From an uncultured Bacteroidota bacterium (GTDB taxonomy: Bacteria > Bacteroidota > Bacteroidia > Chitinophagales > Chitinophagaceae): DNA of 64,000 nt. Every line of letters begins with the position of its first letter. Position 1 is the first letter of the stretch. Made by a program: the position numbers and the translations under genes. The notes beneath the pieces are model-generated. The model did not search any database, had not been told where the DNA came from, and was given only the letters and a program-made list of their open reading frames with translations. Positions 44,070 through 52,814 of the stretch are shown here, one piece after another. The stretch lies in the NCBI GenBank assembly GCA_903824665.1, contig CAIJXT010000031.1, positions 62,001 through 126,000 on the forward strand. The letters are read 5' to 3'.

Positions 44070-46016
44070 TTACATACCCAGGTGGCGGTAGTTTTTGAGC
44101 AGTAGGGCTACGTCAGTGCCCGGGGTGTATTTCTGAGCGTATACCAGATTTGCGTTTGACCGCACCTCTTCGGCAGGCTCGTATCCGGGCAAAACATTGT
44201 AAGGAGCCATGATACCCTTGCGGATTTTGGGAAGTGAGCCAGCAGCATCTGCAGTTGCATAGCCTACCCAAGTGAGGCGGCCGAACAGCACGCTGAAACA
44301 CCGTGAAAAGAAAACACCGGGTTTCCTAACTAACAAACATAAGACGGGGAACAATAAAAGAAAAATGAGCGACGCCGCAATATCGACCATTCGCTTGTTT
44401 CGCACCTGAGCAAAATCAGAGAGGTTGTAGCGTTTATCTATAGTGTAGAGATCGCCGGATGTAGCGGATGAGTTGCTGCCTACAAAACTCTGACCGCCCG
44501 GCAAGTGAATCTTATACTCATAATCGGCGCCGCACAACTGCATCTGTCTGAATACATCTGAGTAAGTGAGCCCATTGATACAAAAGATCACCTCATTAAC
44601 ACTGGTCACATACAACAGTTGTTTCATCTCGTCTATTGTTGCCAGTGCGCCTTCTTTGGGCTTGCCGGGGCTTATTCTGCCGGAAAGTTCGGGTGCGTAA
44701 TTGACCTGTCGTAAAACGTCGGCGGTTTGCCGGTAGGCGGTTTCATCGGCGACAATAACGGCTTTGCGTGGCAGCGTATCATATGGTATGTAACGAAGAA
44801 TACCCATACGGTACAACAGCTCGTGCAGACCCAAAAGGATAACGGTACCCGCAAAACCGGTAAATATGATAATGGCCCTTGAATAGCGAAACTCAGGTGG
44901 GAGCAGACCATAGTAGGCAAGAATAACAATGGTGCCGAACATCATACCCCGTGTAACCTTGAGTGCACGATAGGGCTGATCGTAAGCACCATTGAAATAG
45001 AGTGACAACAGCCAAAGTGCTATGTATGCAGGAAAGGTAGCATAGACCACCGATGCCTGGATGGGTAGAATATTTTTCACTTCATTGACCCAGAATTCTT
45101 TGATGCCCCATAATGTGGTTAACAGAATTAATGCATCGAACAATGGCATATGCAGGATTTTCAGGCCGCGTTTGAGTGTACCGAGTATGGCCCTGAGCAC
45201 AATACCAGCATTGATGAAGAGAATAAACAAACCCGCCTGCTGTTTTGAATAATGCTTCTTAACGAATGTAACGAGTGCCTCATTGAAAATGCGCACATAG
45301 GACAATGTCATTTTCCTCGTGCTTTCGCCTTTGTAATGAATAAGGTCAACTTCGGGGTAATAGATATTGGCGTAGCCCGCTTTTTGTATGCGGTAGGAAA
45401 GATCAACATCCTCGCAATACATGAAGTAATCTTCGTCAAACGGACCTCCCGCCTCAGCCATAGCTTTGCTGCGCACGAGCATGCAGCAGCCAGAGAGTAC
45501 ATCAACCTCAGCAGTCTCGTGCTCGCCAACATGAACGGCATAGTATTTATTGATGTAAGCGGACTTGCTGAATAGCTTATTGATACCCGTGGTCTTGAAA
45601 ATTGCAACCGAAAGTGAGGGGAAAGATTTTTTGGAATCGGGTGCAAACTGACCCTTACCATCAATGAGGCGCGGACCTACAGCCCCGGCTTTGGGGTGGG
45701 TGTCCATGTAACTGAGCATACAGGGTAAAAAATCTTCGGGCATTACTGTATCCGGATTGAGAAACAGGATGTACTCGCCTGTTGCAATAGCCACGGCCTG
45801 ATTATTGGCTTTTGAAAACCCTTTGTTGTCTTTGTTCTCGATAAGTACTGCCTGTGGAAACCGCTCACGAACCATGGCACAACTTCCATCCGATGAATTA
45901 TTGTCTACAACTATGACTTCTGCATTGATACCTGCCACCGAACGCATAACAGAATGCAGACATACCTCAAGGAAGTACTTTACATTATAGTTAACAATAA
46001 TTACAGATAATTTCAT
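44070..46016 (-). CDS. Family-2 glycosyltransferase fused to a membrane and sugar-transferase-like region
   Basis: The 648-residue protein begins with a GT-A domain (MKLSVIIVNYNVKYFLEVCL, VVDNNSSDGS, NKGFSKANNQAV, LFLNPDT, then GGPFDEDYFMYCEDVDLSYR), typical of family-2 rhamnosyl- or galactosyltransferases that build surface polysaccharides. It continues into four or so membrane helices (around residues 260-400), a Rossmann-like soluble part of about residues 410-530, and a C-terminal segment with a hydrophobic helix and PLR/WcaJ-like remnants (NKRMVDIAASLIFLLLFPVL). The last part resembles polyprenyl-phosphate sugar-1-phosphate transferases, but the catalytic core seems incomplete. It probably acts at the inner membrane in polysaccharide assembly. 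The fusion is well supported by continuous coding. Confidence 0.8.
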   Translation of the reverse strand: MKLSVIIVNYNVKYFLEVCLHSVMRSVAGINAEVIVVDNNSSDGSCAMVRERFPQAVLIENKDNKGFSKANNQAVAIATGEYILFLNPDTVMPEDFLPCMLSYMDTHPKAGAVGPRLIDGKGQFAPDSKKSFPSLSVAIFKTTGINKLFSKSAYINKYYAVHVGEHETAEVDVLSGCCMLVRSKAMAEAGGPFDEDYFMYCEDVDLSYRIQKAGYANIYYPEVDLIHYKGESTRKMTLSYVRIFNEALVTFVKKHYSKQQAGLFILFINAGIVLRAILGTLKRGLKILHMPLFDALILLTTLWGIKEFWVNEVKNILPIQASVVYATFPAYIALWLLSLYFNGAYDQPYRALKVTRGMMFGTIVILAYYGLLPPEFRYSRAIIIFTGFAGTVILLGLHELLYRMGILRYIPYDTLPRKAVIVADETAYRQTADVLRQVNYAPELSGRISPGKPKEGALATIDEMKQLLYVTSVNEVIFCINGLTYSDVFRQMQLCGADYEYKIHLPGGQSFVGSNSSATSGDLYTIDKRYNLSDFAQVRNKRMVDIAASLIFLLLFPVLCLLVRKPGVFFSRCFSVLFGRLTWVGYATADAAGSLPKIRKGIMAPYNVLPGYEPAEEVRSNANLVYAQKYTPGTDVALLLKNYRHLGM

Positions 46017-46390
46017 AAAAACAGAGAATACCAGACCAGCTGTTGAACGGGAAATTAATCCCGGTCAGTGAACAACAGCAATTTTCGCGCCACATTCAAT
46101 TATGCTGCAAATAACGAAAATCCCGTCAATAGATTGCACACTACCATCGAAATAATGCGGATGTAACTAAACGGACAACGATACGCAGGTAGACCACTGA
46201 TGCTTCCGGCTACGGGGTGGCTGTACCAGTCACTGACAGCTAAGCCAAATTTCAACCCGCACATACGGTGTACTACTCTGGCAAGCGACAACATAGATAC
46301 GCAATCAATAATATATACATCGAAAAATACTACTTTTGTGTAATTGTAGAAGCATCGCTACCTTTCTATTTTTACACCAACATCAAACGT
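46017..46390. other. Intergenic region with hairpin
   Basis: This 374-bp gap separates the divergent glycosyltransferase and regulator genes. The visible structure is the nested hairpin at 46039-46079. No promoter of clear form and no gene was recognised. Confidence 0.5.
46039..46079. other. Nested inverted repeat
   Basis: GCTGTTG (46039-46045) pairs with CAACAGC (46073-46079); inside, CGGGA (46048-46052) pairs with TCCCG (46059-46063). It would give a two-part stem-loop in the leader region of the glycosyltransferase gene. Function unknown. Confidence 0.5.
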
Positions 46391-47032
46391 ATGAGCATTA
46401 CAAGGGTTGTGGTTATTGAGGATCAGTTGCAAACGCGCCAGATGTTGTCCATACTAATAAATGGAAATGATGGGTTTGAGTGTGTCGCGGCATTTGAAAA
46501 TGCTGAAGATGCGATCGCGAGTATTCCTACATTGGATGTAGATGTGGCACTGATGGACATTCACCTGCCGGGTGGGATGTCGGGCATCGGGTGTGTGAGC
46601 ACATTGAAGTCTCTTTGCCCAACAATAGAGTTCATAATGTGTACCTCTCTCGAGGATACGGACAATATATTCAAAGCGTTACAGGCTGGCGCCTCGGGGT
46701 ATATTACCAAGTCTACCCCACCGACCAGAATACTGGAAGCAATAACTGACGCAAAAAATGGCGGATCGCCGATGAGTAGTCAGATTGCCAGAAAGGTAGT
46801 AGGGCATTTTCATGAGGCAGAAGCAAAAAAGAAGAATACCGAGCTGGAAAAGTTATCGGCAAGGGAACAGGAAATTCTGAATTTTCTTTCGAAAGGTTAC
46901 CGGTATAAAGAGATAGCCGGCATGCTGTTTGTAAGCATAGAGACTGTGCGAAAGCACATTCATAATATATATGAGAAATTGCAGGTAAACTCGCGTACAG
47001 ACGCACTTAATAAAGTGTATGCTGTGAAATAG
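46391..47032 (+). CDS. NarL/FixJ-family response regulator
   Basis: This two-component regulator of 213 residues, from ATG at 46391, has a receiver domain with acidic pair in VVIEDQ, the phosphorylation Asp in LMDIHLPGG, the Thr/Ser in CTSLED and the Lys in YITKS. A LuxR-type helix-turn-helix follows (LSAREQEILNFLSKGYRYKEIA and TVRKHIHNIYEKLQVNSRTDA). All phosphoacceptor residues are intact. No histidine kinase is in the window, so it is an orphan here. A longer upstream start at 46268 is unlikely. It may act on a separate locus. Confidence 0.92.
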   Translation: MSITRVVVIEDQLQTRQMLSILINGNDGFECVAAFENAEDAIASIPTLDVDVALMDIHLPGGMSGIGCVSTLKSLCPTIEFIMCTSLEDTDNIFKALQAGASGYITKSTPPTRILEAITDAKNGGSPMSSQIARKVVGHFHEAEAKKKNTELEKLSAREQEILNFLSKGYRYKEIAGMLFVSIETVRKHIHNIYEKLQVNSRTDALNKVYAVK

Positions 47033-47076
47033 TGTAAGAAAAACGCTTTTATCGGCGAAATGTGTGTTGTTTTAAT

Positions 47077-47109
47077 AAAAAGGCTCTGGCTTTCGTGCCG
47101 GGGCTTTTT
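47077..47109 (+). terminator. Terminator after the response regulator
   Basis: An A-run and GGCTCTGGC (47077-47090) pair with GCCGGGGCTTTTT (47097-47109) around TTTCGT, with one bulge and two G-T pairs, and end in T-residues. It can terminate the regulator transcript and, from the other direction, serve the convergent chaperone gene. Confidence 0.65.
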
Positions 47110-47164
47110 GCTTTTTATGGTATGAGCACACAAACCTTGCAGTTGCAAATATATGTATGGCGAA

Positions 47165-48568
47165 TTAAGGTTTTGCTGCCTCGACCACCCAATCTTTCAT
47201 GCCATCACAAATCCGGAATTCGGGAGTGATCCAAAGATAGAAAGTAGGCACCTTTGTGGTCACCCAGTTTACCATCTTCAGTTGCTTTTTTTGTGCCAGC
47301 GCTACTTCCTGAATCTTGCCGTAGTCTTCCTTTAGATTTGCTTTGTGGGGAGTGGTGCGTTCTCTCAGGTATACAATCCTGCAAGATTTCTCACGTTGTT
47401 CATTAACAAAAATATGCGGTGCAGAGAAACCACCTTGCTTCATAGTGTCGAGCAACAAAACCATTACCGGGTCGAGCTTGGTCATATCCAGATCTGTACT
47501 TCCGGTAGAGGGATCGGCGATCATGCCACCTGTACGTTTGGCACCCTCGTCGGTAGAGAATTTACCAACCGCCTCAGGAAATGCCATTTTGCCTGATATG
47601 AGCAAGTTGCGAACACTATCGAGTTTGGCGGTAGCAATATTGAAGTCTGCAGTTGTAACAGTAGGCTTAATGAGTATGTGCCGGATATCGGCCTCATCGC
47701 CACGGCGGCTGATCATCTGGATAATATGATAACCGAACTTTGTTTTGACAATAGGTGATATTTCACCGTTCTGTAACTTGAAGGTAGCGGTGACAAACTC
47801 CTGTACCCATGGGCCAGTGCGGGTAACTCCGTCGTAACGCCCACCATTGTCGCGGCTACCGGGATCTTCGCTATAGAAACCAGCCAATGCCTCGAAACTA
47901 CGCTCGCCAGCAATGATCTGTTTACGAAGGTCTTCTATCTTGGTATGGGCATAATCGTCCATCTCTTTGCTGACGGGTGGATCTATCACAATTTGCCCAA
48001 CCTCAACGGTAGCAGGAAAAAACGGTAAGCTATCAACAGGTATCTTTTTGTAAAAAGCCTCAATCTCAGCAGGTGTAATCTTGACATTCTCCAGTACCTG
48101 GTTGGCTACTTTCTCGGCTACCATTTGGTCCTTAATCACATCGCGGTATTCTTCCTTGAGCTGGTATATTGTTTTGCCGGAAACCTGCTCCAGTTTCTCT
48201 TTAGATCCATAAAGCTGCACAAAATACCGGAGCCTGTTATCGAGCTGACCTTCAACGTCTTCTTCGCTTACATTAACGCTATCACGATCAGCCTGCTCCA
48301 TCTGCATTTTCTGCTGAATCATGCTTTGCAAAGCAAAACAGCGGTAGGTGGTTTCGTCAAAATCGGGGTCCTGCTGGCGTGCCTGGGCAATCTGCATCTC
48401 GAGCTCTGATTGCAGGATGATGCGATTACGGCCTACTATGGCAATAATCTTATCGGCACTTTTGCCAACGAAATCCTGACTTTGCTGCGCCAGGAGCGGT
48501 GTATTGGCTGCAAAAATCAAAACCAGCAAAAATGTCATCTGCGATACTACGAAACGCCAACTACCCAT
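47165..48568 (-). CDS. SurA-like periplasmic peptidylprolyl isomerase
   Basis: This periplasmic chaperone assists outer-membrane protein folding. From ATG at 48568 it has a signal peptide (MGSWRFVVSQMTFLLVLIFAANTPLLAQ), an N-terminal SurA-type chaperone region, and two parvulin (PpiC) domains, seen as VEVGQIVIDPP...PGSRDNGGRYDG, TKFGYHIIQM, and then RHILIKP...GMIADP. The second domain lacks some parvulin residues, as is common. ATGs at 48580 and 48616 are alternatives with extra residues ahead of the signal. It leads a minus-strand run with unrelated envelope genes. Confidence 0.88.
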   Translation of the reverse strand: MGSWRFVVSQMTFLLVLIFAANTPLLAQQSQDFVGKSADKIIAIVGRNRIILQSELEMQIAQARQQDPDFDETTYRCFALQSMIQQKMQMEQADRDSVNVSEEDVEGQLDNRLRYFVQLYGSKEKLEQVSGKTIYQLKEEYRDVIKDQMVAEKVANQVLENVKITPAEIEAFYKKIPVDSLPFFPATVEVGQIVIDPPVSKEMDDYAHTKIEDLRKQIIAGERSFEALAGFYSEDPGSRDNGGRYDGVTRTGPWVQEFVTATFKLQNGEISPIVKTKFGYHIIQMISRRGDEADIRHILIKPTVTTADFNIATAKLDSVRNLLISGKMAFPEAVGKFSTDEGAKRTGGMIADPSTGSTDLDMTKLDPVMVLLLDTMKQGGFSAPHIFVNEQREKSCRIVYLRERTTPHKANLKEDYGKIQEVALAQKKQLKMVNWVTTKVPTFYLWITPEFRICDGMKDWVVEAAKP

Positions 48569-48716
48569 AATAGAACTCATGTATTGGAAAATATTAAACA
48601 GGCTGCATTGTTGCAATAGCTACACAACAACCTGCCTAACCGACAAATTTAGCTTTTTTGTTTCCCATACACGAATGCAGGGTGTATTTTAACTTTTATA
48701 TAGTTTTTGGGGCTGA

Positions 48717-49085
48717 CTACCATTTCTTGAAAATGACATAGACCGCCAGCACAATAAGACCAAAACCCACGAGATGGTTCCACTCCAGTTTTTGCCGGAA
48801 GACTACTGTTGAGAATACCATAAAAACCACCAGTGTTATAGCCTCCTGCAAGGTCTTGAGCTCTACAAGACTAAACGGACCACCATTCTCTTTGAATCCG
48901 ATACGATTAGCAGGAACCTGAAACACATACTCGAAAAAAGCCATACCCCAGCTAAGGAGTATGACTGTAATGAGGCCCGGATTCTTTAACCATTCTATGT
49001 CTTTGAACTTGAGGTGGCCGTACCATGCAAAGGTCATGAAGACATTAGAAACGATAAGTAATACAATGGTAGTAATGGCTTTCAT
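48717..49085 (-). CDS. DUF486 (DMT superfamily) membrane protein
   Basis: This 122-residue protein has four hydrophobic helices of the small drug/metabolite-transporter type: TTIVLLIVSNVFMTFAWYGH, GLITVILLSWGMAFFEYVFQVP, AITLVVFMVFSTVVF and HLVGFGLIVLAVYVIF. The QVPANRIG motif after helix 2 is characteristic of DUF486. Function unknown. Confidence 0.88.
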   Translation of the reverse strand: MKAITTIVLLIVSNVFMTFAWYGHLKFKDIEWLKNPGLITVILLSWGMAFFEYVFQVPANRIGFKENGGPFSLVELKTLQEAITLVVFMVFSTVVFRQKLEWNHLVGFGLIVLAVYVIFKKW

Positions 49086-49114
49086 GATGCAGGCGTCAGG
49101 GCGCTTTTGTTTTG

Positions 49115-50137
49115 TCAGAACTTATACCCTACCCCAAAAGTAAACACCTGCTTGAGCTGCACCCAACCCAGACCTGCGCCCGGCTCGTTCTTGGGCTGCT
49201 CTACCCCATTCTCGTCGATAAAGGTCTTACTGAAGGGCATGTTGTTGTCGTACATGAGGGTGGCGCCTACAGTGAGGTTGAAATGTTTCGATATTTTCCA
49301 GGCGAAGAGATTGTCGAACAGCACATTAATGTTGCCGGGATTGTCTTTCTTGATCACTACGCCGGTACTGTCTTTGGTATCTTTTGCCAGATAGTTGGCA
49401 TAGAGGTCGAGGCGGGTTTTAAAGACCATGTTTTTATTGATGTTGAACACATAGCGGCCGGAGAAATAGGCACCCATCTGAAATACTGATGTTTTGCCGT
49501 AAGGCACACCGAATGCACCTTCGGGAGAACGAAGTGTATAATAATCGTCGACAAGAATGCTACGGGCAGCTATGGGCGACAGGAAGAAGGTGATGTCGCT
49601 ACCCTTGCGATACTCTAACCCGATGGCAGTGGTAAAAAATGCCGGTGAGAAAAAATTGGAAGTTGGTACACTGTCCCAGTTGGGCAGGGAATAATCGTAA
49701 CCCTTGGTGAACTGCGACTTGAAGTTGAACAAACCTGTAAAGTAGAAATTGTGTGCGGTATCTATCAGCTTGCCGTACTTGGATGTGAAGTCGATACGAT
49801 CGTCGGTTTTGCGGGGCACGAAACCAGATGAGTAGTTGTAGGTGAGACCATAGGTCATATCGAGCGCGTTGCTCCAGATATCGCGGTGATTGAGCCGATC
49901 GAGGCGACCGCTAAAAATACCATTGATGAGCAACGAACCAAGCTCACCACCAGCAGCCCAGTTGTGGAGAAAGCCGCCATTGGTGCCTATACTCAGCACG
50001 CCGCTGTGGGTCCATGCTACGGTGTCGAGATTGGTGGTTTCCAGTTGTTTTTTTACTTCATCAACTTTGGTAACCTGTGCTTGTGCGGTAAGGCCTGCTG
50101 CCATGGTCAGTGCGACCGAAAATAACAGTTTTTTCAT
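49115..50137 (-). CDS. DUF3078 outer-membrane protein
   Basis: From ATG at 50137 the protein has 340 residues: a signal peptide (MKKLLFSVALTMAAGLTAQAQ), then the DUF3078 pattern. It starts with TTNLDTVAWTHSGVLSIGTNGGFLHNWAAGGE, rich in aromatic turns, followed by strands with SGFVPRKTDDRIDFTSKYGK and an end QLKQVFTFGVGYKF in which the terminal Phe is typical of outer-membrane barrels. Role unknown; many Bacteroidota carry several copies. Confidence 0.88.
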   Translation of the reverse strand: MKKLLFSVALTMAAGLTAQAQVTKVDEVKKQLETTNLDTVAWTHSGVLSIGTNGGFLHNWAAGGELGSLLINGIFSGRLDRLNHRDIWSNALDMTYGLTYNYSSGFVPRKTDDRIDFTSKYGKLIDTAHNFYFTGLFNFKSQFTKGYDYSLPNWDSVPTSNFFSPAFFTTAIGLEYRKGSDITFFLSPIAARSILVDDYYTLRSPEGAFGVPYGKTSVFQMGAYFSGRYVFNINKNMVFKTRLDLYANYLAKDTKDSTGVVIKKDNPGNINVLFDNLFAWKISKHFNLTVGATLMYDNNMPFSKTFIDENGVEQPKNEPGAGLGWVQLKQVFTFGVGYKF

Positions 50138-50184
50138 TTGTTTGTGTATGTGTGTTTCCAATTAAAAATTTTCGAGGGGTAAAA

Positions 50185-51258
50185 TTACCTTGGCTTGTAC
50201 TTGGCCTTGGCGAGCAATACAGATGCTTCTGTGTTTTCGGATAGCAGCTGTGACAAGGTGATGGCGGGATTCTGTGCCATGTAGGCGGCTATCATCTTGT
50301 AACCCAGCCATGTGCCAATATTGCCGGGAGTCTGCTTTTGAGGACTGCTCACCGGCTCTAGTCCGCGGGCGAATGGCCCATCGGTAACATAGGGCATTAC
50401 GGCAGTTGCCTCTTTGTTGTAGAGCAGCTGATTCTGAATAAAGAAATTGTAGATCAGTGCTTCGTTGGCATTGCACCAGAGTACTTGTGACTCCCGGAAA
50501 CCGAACAGCACGGAGTCTGGCATGGTGGGCAAAATCTGATGCAGGAAATATTGTTCTTTGCCTTTGTCGAGCATAAGCTCTATGAGTGTTTTTTCCTGCG
50601 GCTTCCAGGGATGGTAGCCACGGTATAACGCAGCAAAAACAGATACCGGCAGGTATGCCTCGCGGGTATGGGTAAGCATGTAGTCGTGAATACCTACTGC
50701 CATGTAATGTGGAAACTGATCGCCAAGGAACATATCGAGCGCAACACACATGGTATTACTGTCGAGCGGGAATGCAGGCCACTTGCTAAGGCCGAGATTG
50801 AGGTAAATAACACGGGGAACAGGATGGTGGGGGAAATAGTGCCGAAGCAGCTTGAACGCTTCGGTGAGTTGTTTGTCCTGCTCGCGGGTATCGGGATAAT
50901 GCTTGTTGATAGTGTCCTGGAGCTCCTTGAAATCTTTGAACGTCAGGAAAGGTTTAAGCCCCTCGCGAACACCTGCTGTGGTGTCGGCATAGTTGCCATA
51001 TATATTATAGGCCATGAGGGTATCGAGGAAGTAATCGAGGAAGTCGGGGTACTGTGTTTTGAGCGTTGTAAGGCCCTGCTGCATATTGCTGGTATCGATG
51101 CCAAAAAGGTCCTGATCGAAGCGATGGGTAGTGAGGGAAAGCTTGATACCGCTGGTGTCCGGAACACTATTGCCACCACCTCCACAACCATAAAGTGCAA
51201 AAACCAGCACCGAAAATACTGCAACAACACTACTTCTGATACGACTGCTATTGCTCAT
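50185..51258 (-). CDS. gldB: GldB-type gliding lipoprotein
   Basis: GldB is a lipoprotein required for gliding and T9SS-associated motility in Flavobacterium; its exact role is not known. Here 357 residues from ATG at 51258 begin with a lipoprotein signal (VVAVFSVLVFALYGC). The family pattern follows: HRFDQDLFGIDTS, LKTQYPDFLDYFLDTLM, YIFGNYADTT-like YGNYADTTAGV, then the long helical region with MFLGDQFPHYMAVGIHDYML. No other gld/spr genes are in the window, but three T9SS substrates are. The organism may glide, or GldB may support secretion alone. Confidence 0.85.
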   Translation of the reverse strand: MSNSSRIRSSVVAVFSVLVFALYGCGGGGNSVPDTSGIKLSLTTHRFDQDLFGIDTSNMQQGLTTLKTQYPDFLDYFLDTLMAYNIYGNYADTTAGVREGLKPFLTFKDFKELQDTINKHYPDTREQDKQLTEAFKLLRHYFPHHPVPRVIYLNLGLSKWPAFPLDSNTMCVALDMFLGDQFPHYMAVGIHDYMLTHTREAYLPVSVFAALYRGYHPWKPQEKTLIELMLDKGKEQYFLHQILPTMPDSVLFGFRESQVLWCNANEALIYNFFIQNQLLYNKEATAVMPYVTDGPFARGLEPVSSPQKQTPGNIGTWLGYKMIAAYMAQNPAITLSQLLSENTEASVLLAKAKYKPR

Positions 51259-51432
51259 GTTTTTGGGAAATTGGGTGCAAAAGTAAGAAAATATGGGATG
51301 GGAAGAACCGTAGACGGCGGTGAATATACTATTAGGGTACAATTGTGCCTTTTGCCAGGGTAAAACAGCACGTTTAGAAAACTATTTCAATATTATAAAA
51401 GAATGTTTATATATTGCAAAAAAGCAGCTAAA

Positions 51433-51897
51433 ATGAGATTCTTTCAACTGTTAATTGTATTCCTATCCATGATAGGAACAAGCTATGCGCAAGCACCACA
51501 AGGCATACCCTACCAAGCAGTAGCGCGCAACAGCAGTGGCAATATTCTTGCCAACCAAAACATCAGGGTGCGCTTCACGATAAGGGATAGTGTGGCAACA
51601 GGAGTGATAAAATATCAGGAGACGTTTACACCAACTACGAACTCGCTGGGGCTGTTTAATGTAAATGTGGGAATGGGCACAGTATTGTCCGGCACATTCA
51701 GCGGTATCAACTGGGGTGTGAATGCCAAGTACATGCAGGTGGAGATGGACCCCGCAGGTGGTACTGCGTATGTGGATATGGGGACGACTCAAATGATGAG
51801 TGTGCCGTATGCGTTGCATGCAGGGAGTGCAGGCAGTGTTGGCTCTGGAAGCGGTAGTAATAGCAACACACTGATATATACATCAGATGGATTCTAA
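51433..51897 (+). CDS. Exported 'SVPYALHA' domain protein, short form
   Basis: From ATG at 51433 the protein has 154 residues: a signal peptide (MRFFQLLIVFLSMIGTSYAQ) and a 110-residue domain (51499-51828) ending in MMSVPYALHAGS, widespread at the N-terminus of exported Bacteroidota proteins with C-terminal lectin-like or fibre-like domains. Here only a Gly/Ser linker and LIYTSDGF remain before the stop. The domain is 101 of 110 residues identical with that of the gene at 52815. It is the first of five same-strand genes separated by 9-32 bp. It may be complete or a shortened copy of the longer gene. Confidence 0.75.
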   Translation: MRFFQLLIVFLSMIGTSYAQAPQGIPYQAVARNSSGNILANQNIRVRFTIRDSVATGVIKYQETFTPTTNSLGLFNVNVGMGTVLSGTFSGINWGVNAKYMQVEMDPAGGTAYVDMGTTQMMSVPYALHAGSAGSVGSGSGSNSNTLIYTSDGF

Positions 51898-51920
51898 TTT
51901 ATACGCTAAAAACAAGAAAA

Positions 51921-52406
51921 ATGAAAAAATACCTACTTCTAGTTATTGTGTGTTTTCCATATTTTTCCGCCGGCCAAGGAAATCTTCAATTCAATCAGGT
52001 TTTAGACTTTACAAATGGCACAAATTATACAGTACCTGCTGGCAAAACATTTAAAGTAGAGTCGGTTAACAGGTCTCAAACAACGCATATTGAAGGAGTC
52101 TTTGTTGCCTGTGATTTTAATCCAAGCTACTACGGAGACTCATCTGCGGAATTTTGTTACTGTAGGTATGCTATTTCAAACACAATTTGTATTGGCATCT
52201 TTTGTTTCGGTTCTGAAAATTTCCATTCAGGCGTTTTTGTTCGTTGTGGCGACCCATACCACCTATGCTCACCAACAAATTCTAAGTCAGCCGCACCGTT
52301 TCCAACAATCCAATTGCCTATTTGGCTTAAATCTGGTCAACAAATAACGATTGCAACAGGGGTTGGAGTACAAATCTCAGGTATAGAATTCAATATTGCA
52401 CCCTAA
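51921..52406 (+). CDS. Small exported protein, paralogue of next gene
   Basis: This 161-residue secreted protein has a signal peptide (MKKYLLLVIVCFPYFSAGQ), then a beta-rich domain with PAGKTFKVESV and a C-terminal FPTIQLPIWLKSG...IEFNIAP. It has several Cys in the middle. The same PAGKTxKxES, FP..LP and EFNI(A/T)P signatures occur in the next gene, so the two are paralogues. No known family. It is part of the five-gene unit. Confidence 0.72.
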   Translation: MKKYLLLVIVCFPYFSAGQGNLQFNQVLDFTNGTNYTVPAGKTFKVESVNRSQTTHIEGVFVACDFNPSYYGDSSAEFCYCRYAISNTICIGIFCFGSENFHSGVFVRCGDPYHLCSPTNSKSAAPFPTIQLPIWLKSGQQITIATGVGVQISGIEFNIAP

Positions 52407-52416
52407 AATTAAAATC

Positions 52417-52782
52417 ATGAGACCTTTTAAGTTAATATCCATGGGACTAATATTTTTATTGTTCTCCCACTCAACCATGGCACAAAGCAATTTGGTGTTT
52501 AATTCTGTAAAGTTTATCACACTAACCTGTGTGTCTAACGGATGTAGTTTAGATACAACCATTGTCATTCCGGCAGGTAAAACATGGAAAATAGAAAGTG
52601 CGGCAGGCGAAGGTGGAAAACTTAAACTAAACGGAATGATCATTCATTACAGCAGTTCCGGTCCGTATCATTTTCCAATATGGCTGCCAGAAGGTATATA
52701 TCAATTCCGAGCTGAATCGAATTCATCTTTCGATATACCGAAGCTCTCTTTCTCGCTTCTAGAATTCAATATTACACCATAG
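52417..52782 (+). CDS. Small exported protein, paralogue of previous gene
   Basis: From ATG at 52417 (MRPFKLISMGLIFLLFSHSTMAQ signal peptide) the protein has 121 residues. It shows IPAGKTWKIESAAGEGG, FPIWLPEG and a C-terminus EFNITP in common with the preceding gene but lacks its Cys-rich middle. The first in-frame ATG at 52396 would overlap the previous gene and adds only seven residues. Function unknown. The 10-bp gap to the preceding gene suggests co-expression. Confidence 0.7.
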   Translation: MRPFKLISMGLIFLLFSHSTMAQSNLVFNSVKFITLTCVSNGCSLDTTIVIPAGKTWKIESAAGEGGKLKLNGMIIHYSSSGPYHFPIWLPEGIYQFRAESNSSFDIPKLSFSLLEFNITP

Positions 52783-52814
52783 TGGATCAAACATTCTAAG
52801 TAAATCAAAATTCT

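Noticed and set aside
51433-51897. First gene of the surface unit as a pseudogene
   Set aside because: The frame is intact, with signal peptide and full domain under strong protein conservation, so a short functional form is as likely as a truncation.
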